From the NCBI GenBank assembly GCA_030150795.1, contig JASLFF010000660.1, forward strand, positions 1 to 11,947: 11,947 bases of DNA, given 5' to 3'. The notes under the pieces are model-generated. The model did no database searches. It saw only the letters and a list, made by a program, of their open reading frames with translations, and was not told the DNA's origin. Position numbers and translations under genes: made by a program. This document shows positions 1 through 5,848 of this stretch, piece by piece (position 1 is the stretch's first letter; every line of letters begins with the position of its first letter). Source of the DNA: Terriglobales bacterium. Its GTDB lineage: Bacteria; Acidobacteriota; Terriglobia; Terriglobales; Gp1-AA117.

Positions 1-446
1 CTTTCCAGCGCTGTTTCCCAGTTGGCGCGTTCGCGGTCCATGCGGCTCACGCAGATCACGCGCGGCAGGTTGATTTCGTCGGCATATTGTCAGACTTTTT
101 CCGTTACCACCTCGACGCCGGAAACGCCGTCCACCACCACCAGCGCAGCTTCGGCGGCGGACATGGCGACCTTGGCTTCATGCGCGAACATCGTGAAGCC
201 AGGGGAATCGAATAGGTTGATCTTAGTGTTGTGCCACTCCACGGAGGCAATGGCGGTGGAGATGGTCATCTGGCGCGAAATCTCTTCTTCGTCGTGGTCA
301 GTCACCGTTGAGCCGTCGTCCACGCGGCCCAGTTTTGGCGTAGAGCCACCGGTATACAGCATCGCGGAAACCAGGGAAGTCTTGCCGGAGTGAGAGTGAC
401 CAATAACAACGAGGTTGCGGATGTCCTTGCCTTCGTAAACCTTCAA
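1..446 (-). pseudogene. EF-G-like translational GTPase, N-terminal part, interrupted by an in-frame TGA; runs off the left edge
   Basis: This is the GTPase domain of an elongation factor G paralogue, a ribosome-associated cytoplasmic GTPase. Counting from a TTG at 446, the P-loop is GHSHSGKTS (G16 to S24), the switch-I remnant is RQMTI (58-62) and G3 is DSPGF (80-84). The Phe replaces the His of classical EF-G DTPGH, as I would expect in divergent EF-G-like paralogues. TTG446 is chosen because a perfect AAGGAGG lies at 458-452, five bases upstream; a TTG at 464 is in frame but has no such site. At 92-90 the frame meets TGA (VTEKV*QYADE) and then continues uninterrupted to the window edge with EF-G-like sequence, including the G4 position read as SRMD. 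Classical EF-Gs have Trp there (ETVWRQA), so this looks like TGG changed to TGA. Only about 148 codons of a roughly 700-residue protein are visible. Family identity is secure. Whether it is a true pseudogene or a sequence error cannot be told here. Confidence 0.85.
90..92 (-). other. In-frame TGA at a conserved Trp position of the EF-G-like gene
   Basis: The codon at 92-90 on the minus strand is TGA, codon 119 from the preferred start. Homologous sequence lies directly before it (VVTEKV) and after it (QYADEINLPRV) with no frame change. In EF-G the matching residue is the Trp of the ETVWRQA stretch just before G4. One G-to-A change in TGG explains it. General recoding of TGA as Trp is unlikely because other genes in the window end in TGA, and I saw no obvious selenocysteine-type hairpin just downstream. 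Confidence 0.85.
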
Positions 447-451
447 AAGTG

Positions 452-458
452 CCTCCTT
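452..458 (-). promoter_or_regulatory. Shine-Dalgarno site that sets the EF-G-like start
   Basis: The minus strand reads AAGGAGG at 458-452, a perfect anti-16S complement, followed by a five-base spacer and TTG at 446-444. This favours the TTG at 446 over the in-frame TTG at 464. Confidence 0.7.
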
Positions 459-506
459 CAACAAACGGGGCCCGGCCAGATTAGCAGGCGATTTCGAATC
501 GGAAGT

Positions 507-536
507 GTTCTACTTGGACTGCTAGCTGTTGGTCAA
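507..536 (-). promoter_or_regulatory. Possible sigma70-type promoter for the EF-G-like gene
   Basis: On the minus strand TTGACC (536-531) matches the -35 consensus at five of six positions. It is separated by 18 bases from TAGAAC (512-507), which matches TATAAT at four of six. Transcription would start near 500 and give a leader of about 55 bases. The match is moderate and promoter consensus in this phylum is not certain, so this is a candidate only. Confidence 0.3.
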
Positions 537-589
537 GAGGGTCCGGGGCTCCAGCGGGACAAGATAAGTACCTGTTAAACAGATATTAT

Positions 590-608
590 CCCGCTGAGCG
601 CGGGTTTT
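590..608 (+). other. Short GC hairpin followed by T4 in the divergent spacer
   Basis: CCCGC (590-594) and GCGGG (600-604) form a perfect 5-bp stem with a five-base loop, followed by TTTT (605-608). The shape resembles a small intrinsic terminator or attenuator upstream of the permease gene. The stem is short, the T-run is only four, and no plus-strand gene lies upstream that would need terminating, so function is uncertain. The rest of the 447-720 spacer holds no other gene that I can support. Confidence 0.3.
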
Positions 609-709
609 GGGAAGGGCTGGCGACAGCGCATCTTGCCAAAACTTAACTTCCAAAGATTGGTCTGCCGGGGCACTCTAATCGCATCCTAAGTTGATGGCTG
701 GCCGGATCC

Positions 710-714
710 GGAGG
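710..714 (+). promoter_or_regulatory. Shine-Dalgarno site that sets the ADOP permease start
   Basis: GGAGG at 710-714 lies six bases before ATG721. The in-frame TTG691 and ATG694 have no comparable site. The GGAGG overlaps a perfect 10-base palindrome, CCGGATCCGG (702-711). Confidence 0.75.
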
Positions 715-720
715 CGCAAT

Positions 721-3156
721 ATGGAAACCTTTTGGCGCGATCTCAGGTATGCGCTTCGTACCCTCAAAAAATCACCTGGATTCTCCGCCATAGCCCTGCT
801 GACGCTCGCGCTGGGCATCGGCGCCAACACCGCGATTTTCAGCGTTGTCCATAGCGTTTTGCTCGCGCCGCTGCCTTACCATGAGCCCGGACAGTTGGTC
901 ATCGTCTGGGAAAAGAACCCGTTCGGACGCTTCATCTCGCCTTCCTATCCTGACGTTCAGGATTGGCAACGCAGCACGCATTCATTTCAGTCGATCTCCG
1001 CTCTCGATCAGCGCTCATTTGACATGACTGGGCCCGGATCGCCCGCGCACCTTGACGGCTGGGAAATTTCCGCCGGTTTTCTGGAAACTATGCGCATGTC
1101 GCCGGTTCTGGGCCGCGATTTCTCGCAAGCAGAGGATCAGCCCGGCGGCCCTCGCGTGGCGATGATCAGCGAGCGGCTCTGGAAAGAGCGTTTCTCCGGC
1201 AGCGCTGCTGTACTGGGGAAACCGATTACGCTCGATGGCGTCAGTTACACCATAGTCGGAATTTTTTCTTCAGCGCTCAATCTCGGCGGCCCCATTGACG
1301 TATGTACCCCGGTGCGCCAGGGCGATCCGCTGATTGTCAATGATCGCCGCACGCATGCTTTTGTCGCTATTGCCCGCCTCAAGCCCGGCGCGACCATAAG
1401 AGAGGCTGATACTGACATTAGCGCCGTACAGAAGAACCTGGGCGAACTCTATCCCAAATTCGACCAGGGGCTCGGCGCTGGCATTCAGCCGCTCAAAGAC
1501 GCGTTAGTCGGCGACGTAAGCGGCACTCTGTTGATGCTGCTGGGCGCAGTCGGCTTTGTCTTGCTGATCGCCTGCACCAACGTGGGCAGCCTGCTGCTTG
1601 CCCGGGCTGCTGGCCGCGAGAAGGAATTCGCCATCCGCGCCGCGCTGGGCGCAAAGCGCTCCAGGATCGTATGGCAGATCGTGAGTGAAAGCGTCATTCT
1701 CTCGCTGGCGGGCGGTGGCCTGGGGCTCGCACTAGCGCGGTTTGGAGTAAAGCCCGTTTTGGCTGCCGTCCCAACCGACATTCCGCGGGCCGAAACTGTT
1801 GGCGTGAATGCAACCGTGCTCCTGTTTACCTTGGGCACCTCAGTCGTGGTGGGGATTGTCTTTGGGCTTTTACCCGCGCTCAAGACATGGAACAAAAATC
1901 ATCAGCCGTCATTGCAGCAGGCAGGCCGCGGCTCCACGCGCGAGCATCATCGCACGCAGCGGAGTCTCGTAATTCTTCAGACCACACTGACCATGGTCCT
2001 GCTGGTGTGTGCCGGTTTGCTCTTTCGCACCATTCTTTATTTATCGCAAGCAAATCCCGGGTTCGACACGCACGACCTGGTGACCTTCAAGGTCGGCCTC
2101 TCGCCCCAGCTCAGCCAGACGCCGGCGAGCATGCGACGCGCCTACCAGGACCTGACCAGCCGCCTTCGCGCGATTCCTGGCGTTCAGTCCGCCGATCTCA
2201 CCACTCTGCTTCCGTTGAGCGGCATAGACAATGGAGTGCCGTTCTGGGTTGGGCCAACCGAGCCAAGCTCGATTGCCGAGGCGCCGCGCGCGCTCACATT
2301 TTCTGTTGGGCCGGATTATTTCCGGACCATGGGAATTCCTCTGCTTCGGGGTCGCTCCTTCACTCCGGCCGACAATCTGCAATCCGAATTGGTGGCAATC
2401 ATCGATGACACCATGGCGGACAAGTATTTTCCCGGCAAGGATCCGCTCGGCCAGACTTTCACTGTTCCGCGCGTCGGCTCTTTACGCATCGTCGGCGTTG
2501 TAGGACATGTGAAGCACTGGAGCCTCGGTAATCCTGGCCCCAATGAGCGCGTGCAGGCCTACGGGCCGTTCTATCAACTCTCTGATCAGTGGCTGCCCGT
2601 CATGCATCCCTTGACCACCGTAGTGATGCGCACACACCTGCCGGTTACCTCGTTGCTGCCCGCGATTAAAGCCGCCGTCTATGGATCGGGCGATGAGCAG
2701 CCAATCTATGACGTCAAGACCATGCAGCAGCGCATCTCCACTTCGATGGGGCAACAAAGTTTCCCCATGGTTCTGCTGGGAATTTTTGCCGCGCTTGCGC
2801 TGGTGCTTGCGTCCGTCGGAATCTATGGGTTGCTGGCCAATTTGGTGCAACAGCGTACCCGCGAAGTCGGCATCCGCATGGCGCTGGGCGCGCAACGGGC
2901 CGACGTTTTTCGCATGGTAGTTGGACAAGGCCTATGGATGACCCTCATAGGAATCGCGATCGGCCTGGGCGCAAGTCTTCTGCTCACACGCGTCTTCTCC
3001 AGCTTCTCTCGCCTTCTGTATCGCGTCAGCGCCAACGATCCCGTAACCGTGATTCTGGCGACGCTGGTCCTGACCTTCGCGGCCTCGCTAGCGTGCTACG
3101 TTCCCGCGCGCCGCGCAACCAGAGTGATGCCGACGGAGGCGCTGCGGCAACTATAA
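721..3156 (+). CDS. ADOP-family duplicated permease (MacB/FtsX-type ABC transporter permease)
   Basis: This is an inner-membrane protein of 811 residues with the layout of the acidobacterial duplicated orphan permeases (TIGR03434-like): two MacB-type periplasmic domains and two FtsX permease domains in one chain. Predicted membrane helices lie near residues 17-45, 265-290, 321-345, 364-387, 414-442, 683-707, 739-762 and 775-797. The first FtsX repeat holds the family signature [18 protein letters not shown] followed by an IRAALGA motif. The second repeats it as [13 protein letters not shown], and the C-terminus ends in the usual PTEALR-type tail. MacB/FtsX permeases act with an ABC ATPase to move substrates or transmit force in the periplasm. 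No ATPase gene is visible here, which is typical of ADOPs, and the substrate is unknown. No PadR-type regulator or PadR fusion is seen. The start at ATG721 is fixed by GGAGG six bases upstream. Length is normal for the family. Family call is very sure; function is not known. Confidence 0.93.
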   Translation: METFWRDLRYALRTLKKSPGFSAIALLTLALGIGANTAIFSVVHSVLLAPLPYHEPGQLVIVWEKNPFGRFISPSYPDVQDWQRSTHSFQSISALDQRSFDMTGPGSPAHLDGWEISAGFLETMRMSPVLGRDFSQAEDQPGGPRVAMISERLWKERFSGSAAVLGKPITLDGVSYTIVGIFSSALNLGGPIDVCTPVRQGDPLIVNDRRTHAFVAIARLKPGATIREADTDISAVQKNLGELYPKFDQGLGAGIQPLKDALVGDVSGTLLMLLGAVGFVLLIACTNVGSLLLARAAGREKEFAIRAALGAKRSRIVWQIVSESVILSLAGGGLGLALARFGVKPVLAAVPTDIPRAETVGVNATVLLFTLGTSVVVGIVFGLLPALKTWNKNHQPSLQQAGRGSTREHHRTQRSLVILQTTLTMVLLVCAGLLFRTILYLSQANPGFDTHDLVTFKVGLSPQLSQTPASMRRAYQDLTSRLRAIPGVQSADLTTLLPLSGIDNGVPFWVGPTEPSSIAEAPRALTFSVGPDYFRTMGIPLLRGRSFTPADNLQSELVAIIDDTMADKYFPGKDPLGQTFTVPRVGSLRIVGVVGHVKHWSLGNPGPNERVQAYGPFYQLSDQWLPVMHPLTTVVMRTHLPVTSLLPAIKAAVYGSGDEQPIYDVKTMQQRISTSMGQQSFPMVLLGIFAALALVLASVGIYGLLANLVQQRTREVGIRMALGAQRADVFRMVVGQGLWMTLIGIAIGLGASLLLTRVFSSFSRLLYRVSANDPVTVILATLVLTFAASLACYVPARRATRVMPTEALRQL

Positions 3157-3267
3157 GCTTAACAATTTAGAGTGGCTCGGATTGCGCTACCCCGTTTTGT
3201 TCAACCTCTACCGGGATCATTTTTGGGCTGGAGTCGGCAATGACCTCTCCACTGTTGTCCCGGCCAG

Positions 3268-3393
3268 CTATTCTTTTCGTCTTACCAGCAACACGGTTTG
3301 GTCATCCGTCTGTGTCCCGTGCCGCGAGGCGCGTTCAAGCAGGCCGTTTAGCAGTTCCTGCAATGATGCCGCGCGCCGGGGCCGGATGTCTTC
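3268..3393 (-). pseudogene. Probable remnant of a SpoIIE/PP2C phosphatase C-terminus
   Basis: The minus-strand frame ending at TAG 3270-3268 reads 41 codons that look like the last helix and strand of a SpoIIE-type (PP2C) phosphatase. An amphipathic stretch SLQELLNGLLERASRHG is followed by TDDQTVLLVRR and two residues before the stop. The paired Asp (codons 3306-3304 and 3303-3301) fits the metal-binding DD-x-T motif that ends these domains. The frame is open only back to TGA 3438-3436, so no upstream catalytic domain and no start is present. It lies immediately 3' of the DUF3738-hydrolase gene and overlaps its last bases by two in another frame. I infer a deletion or recombination scar. The similarity is from memory of the family and covers only about 40 residues, so a chance match is possible. 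The rest of the 3157-3391 spacer shows nothing else I can support. Confidence 0.45.
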
Positions 3394-5560
3394 ACTCGAT
3401 CCGCTTTGCGTGTTTGTCACCGCCCTGGTGGAGGATCAGCTCAGTAGCCCTGCCTTGTGCATCGGTCACAAAAGTAATCTGGGCGTCAACCCCCTTCAGG
3501 AAGAAGTCCCGTTCGCTTTCAGGAAATAATTGGAACGCCGGCTGATTAGTGGGCTGGGCAAACAGGTGATCGCCAGCCTGCGTGACGGTGATAATGAAAT
3601 CCGCAGCAAGCTGATATTTGCCCAGATAGCCGGCAAACACCTTGGGATTCAGCACGATCTCCTTGTGCGCTTTGGGGGGAGGCGGTATCAGAGCAGGATT
3701 CACCAGCCCGGCAACTTTCTGGGCGATTTCGCCCGTGTCCGCGCCGGCAAGGTTAGCTAATACAACCACCGTCAAACCGTCATCCACGTAGCGCTGGATG
3801 AAGCACGTAAATCCCTGCCATGCGCCGCCATGGCTAATCACTTTATGGCCGTTTCGCGTAGAAATACTCCATCCAAAACCATAGTTGGCAGGGTTGGGTG
3901 CTCCGCTGTTGAGAGGAAAAACCGTCCATAGACGGTCAAGACTGGATTGTTGCAGCAGGCTAGTTCCATACAGCGCTTCATCCCACTTAGCCAAATCCAA
4001 AACGTTGAAATAGAGTGTCCCATCGGCGGTTGAGTTGAATGTGGGCGATACCCAATCCTGGTTCCGCAGCCTGCCACCGGACCACTCATATCCCGCCGAG
4101 CGATTGGCAATAATATCTTTCTCGCTGATGGGCCTGGTTGCCGTCATGTACCACGGTTTGAAAATTCTCTCTTGCAGATAATCAGCGTATGGCTTGCCGG
4201 TGACTTTATGAATCATGATCCCCAGCAGGGCATAGTTGGTGTTGCGGTAATTCCATTTTTCGCCAGGAGCAAACTCTATCGGCAGCGCTTCAATCTTTTC
4301 GACAAGCTCGTCTTCGCTGAAATCGAGCCGAAGATAGAAAGGTCCTTGAGGGCCGGTGCGTTCCGCAGTTTCGTACTCCGCCAGGCCAGAAGTGTGCGAG
4401 AGCAGGTTCTTGACCAGGATCGGCTTCCAGCTTGCAGGCGCGTTGGAGAGGTATTTCACGATGCTGTCGTCCAGCCCGACCTTGCCTTCTTCCACCAGTA
4501 GCATCACAGCCGCCGAAACAAACTGCTTTCCCACAGAGCCTGATTGAAAAATGGTCTCCGGCTTTACCGGAACATTCAGCTCCACGTTAGCCAGGCCGTA
4601 ACCTTTGGCCAGGAGAATTTCTCCACGACTGTAAATACCTACGGCCACGCCGGGAACATGCTGGCGTCCTATTTCTTCGCTCACAAGGTGATCAATGCTG
4701 CTGACCTGATCGGGCTTCAGTTCTGTAGCTGCGGTGCCGGAGGATCTAGGCTTGGCGGAAATGCGCTCTGCGCGGTCCACCACAATCGTATCCTTTGGAT
4801 CGTCGTGCTTTTCGAGCGAAAGGCCGAGCTTGGCGATAGCGTCAAAGATCGATACCGCCAATGGGTCTCGCGGAGCGCCCGCTGCAGCGCTGGCCATGGT
4901 GGCATCGTAAGGACGCCGCCCCATCCACTCCACCGGGAAATCATAAACGCCGGTGAGTCCGGTCCGGTCAACCACGGGAAATTCCAGATAATTGGGCGCC
5001 ACCCGTGGCAGCAAGTCCGCCAGGTCCGCCATGCTGAAACTCTGACATAGCAGATGAGCTTGTTTTGGGTCGCCGGCCACAGGCGCACAGTTCTTTAGGA
5101 CCGACTTAGCGGCTGGTTGCAGTTTGGGACCGTTCTTGCTGACCGTCAAGGTGTACACCAGGTTGACTTTCTTATCATGGTGGACGGCGAGCTTGAAGCG
5201 ATCTGCTAAGAGCGTTTGCAGCATTGCAAGGCGGTCTGCTTGAGAGGCGGTGGACGGAGCTTGAGCCACGATGTCGAAGTGGTCAGAATCCAGCCAGGCC
5301 GGGCCTCCCATAACCAGAGCTTCGTCAATGTTGTAAGCTGCCGCAATAATCTTCTTTAGGGTAGCGTTGCGAATTCGGATATGCCCATTCGGTAGGATTC
5401 CCAGGGTGACTATCGGATCGTTGGAGCGAGAAGCCTGGACGGTAGTTGATTCAAGGGCCGGGGCAGGTTTGGCTGGCTGGCAGAATGCCTGCCTCGTTAA
5501 TATCCAGAGGATGGCGAACGTCAGGATAGTGGACCGCGATCTGCCCGGTTGAATTGACAT
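3392..5560 (-). CDS. Exported TIGR03435/DUF3738 domain fused to a serine beta-lactamase-family hydrolase
   Basis: The protein has 722 residues. Residues 1-27 look like a signal peptide (basic n-region, hydrophobic 11-22, cleavage near AFC|Q), so it should act outside the cytoplasm. Residues about 40-265 match the soil-associated TIGR03435/DUF3738 domain of unknown function, including DRTGLTGVYDFPVEW and a VVDRAERIS end. Residues about 285-610 are a class C beta-lactamase/D,D-peptidase-like domain (PF00144 type). It has nucleophile motif S342-V-G-K345, LLSHTSGL, Y438-R-N440 and H577-G-G, so all three catalytic boxes are intact. Residues 635-722 form a small beta-rich tail common in this superfamily. 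Such enzymes include D,D-peptidases, esterases and beta-lactamases, so the substrate cannot be named. The frame is continuous across the domain joint. The gene converges on the permease gene and diverges from the S9 peptidase gene. The upstream ribosome binding site is weak (GGCGGA). Domain calls are strong; biological role is open. Confidence 0.93.
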   Translation of the reverse strand: MSIQPGRSRSTILTFAILWILTRQAFCQPAKPAPALESTTVQASRSNDPIVTLGILPNGHIRIRNATLKKIIAAAYNIDEALVMGGPAWLDSDHFDIVAQAPSTASQADRLAMLQTLLADRFKLAVHHDKKVNLVYTLTVSKNGPKLQPAAKSVLKNCAPVAGDPKQAHLLCQSFSMADLADLLPRVAPNYLEFPVVDRTGLTGVYDFPVEWMGRRPYDATMASAAAGAPRDPLAVSIFDAIAKLGLSLEKHDDPKDTIVVDRAERISAKPRSSGTAATELKPDQVSSIDHLVSEEIGRQHVPGVAVGIYSRGEILLAKGYGLANVELNVPVKPETIFQSGSVGKQFVSAAVMLLVEEGKVGLDDSIVKYLSNAPASWKPILVKNLLSHTSGLAEYETAERTGPQGPFYLRLDFSEDELVEKIEALPIEFAPGEKWNYRNTNYALLGIMIHKVTGKPYADYLQERIFKPWYMTATRPISEKDIIANRSAGYEWSGGRLRNQDWVSPTFNSTADGTLYFNVLDLAKWDEALYGTSLLQQSSLDRLWTVFPLNSGAPNPANYGFGWSISTRNGHKVISHGGAWQGFTCFIQRYVDDGLTVVVLANLAGADTGEIAQKVAGLVNPALIPPPPKAHKEIVLNPKVFAGYLGKYQLAADFIITVTQAGDHLFAQPTNQPAFQLFPESERDFFLKGVDAQITFVTDAQGRATELILHQGGDKHAKRIE

Positions 5561-5704
5561 GAATGTTCCGCCCTCTGGAAAATGGTTCTTCGGAAAGCGA
5601 TTGTACTCCGCCGAGTCGTAAATTCTTCAGTGGTTTTCTGTCAGGTTGCATCAAGCGCGCGCTGGCACCACTTTGTATCGCCTGAAGTTCATATGTCTTG
5701 GATC

Positions 5705-5734
5705 TTGGCTCGGAAAGGAGAGCAAATTTATATG
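5705..5734 (+). promoter_or_regulatory. Possible promoter for the S9 peptidase gene
   Basis: TTGGCT (5705-5710) matches the -35 consensus at four of six and TATATG (5729-5734) matches the -10 consensus at four of six, with 18 bases between them. This would start transcription near 5740 and give a leader of about 110 bases. The 288-base divergent spacer 5561-5848 contains no other gene that I can support. Confidence 0.28.
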
Positions 5735-5818
5735 AAGCTGGCTAAGGCCCCCTTATTACTGGACAGCAATCACCCTATGCGCTCACAATTCTCTGTGCCC
5801 GCTTCTCACTGCCGTAAG

Positions 5819-5838
5819 CTCTCTTTAGAGAGAAAGGA
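5819..5838 (+). promoter_or_regulatory. Small hairpin and ribosome binding site before the S9 peptidase
   Basis: CTCTC (5819-5823) and GAGAG (5828-5832) form a perfect 5-bp stem around TTTA. AAAGGA (5833-5838) follows at once, ten bases before ATG5849. The site supports ATG5849 as the start. The hairpin touches the ribosome binding site and could affect its access, but it is short. Confidence 0.4.
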
Positions 5839-5848
5839 TTTTCCTGCC

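Noticed and set aside
90..92. TGA as selenocysteine or recoded Trp
   Set aside because: EF-G uses Trp here, not Cys; no clear SECIS-like hairpin was seen just downstream, and TGA is used as a real stop by other genes in the window.
22..393. Plus-strand open frame opposite the EF-G-like gene
   Set aside because: It is antisense to clearly homologous GTPase sequence and its translation looks like low-information shadow sequence.
656..690. TCTAAT (674-679) as a -10 box for the permease gene
   Set aside because: No acceptable -35 sequence lies 16-18 bases upstream.
691..720. Upstream starts (TTG691, ATG694) for the ADOP permease
   Set aside because: GGAGG is placed correctly for ATG721 and the ADOP family begins with the sequence read from ATG721.
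3182..3529. Plus-strand open frames in the spacer between the permease and hydrolase genes
   Set aside because: They run into the antisense of the hydrolase gene and show no domain; the minus-strand phosphatase-like tail explains part of the same bases better.
5582..5848. Long in-frame N-terminal extension of the S9 peptidase, including ATG5732 with AAAGGAG upstream
   Set aside because: The signal peptide begins right at ATG5849 and the extension has no recognisable sequence; an internal signal peptide after 89 residues would be odd.
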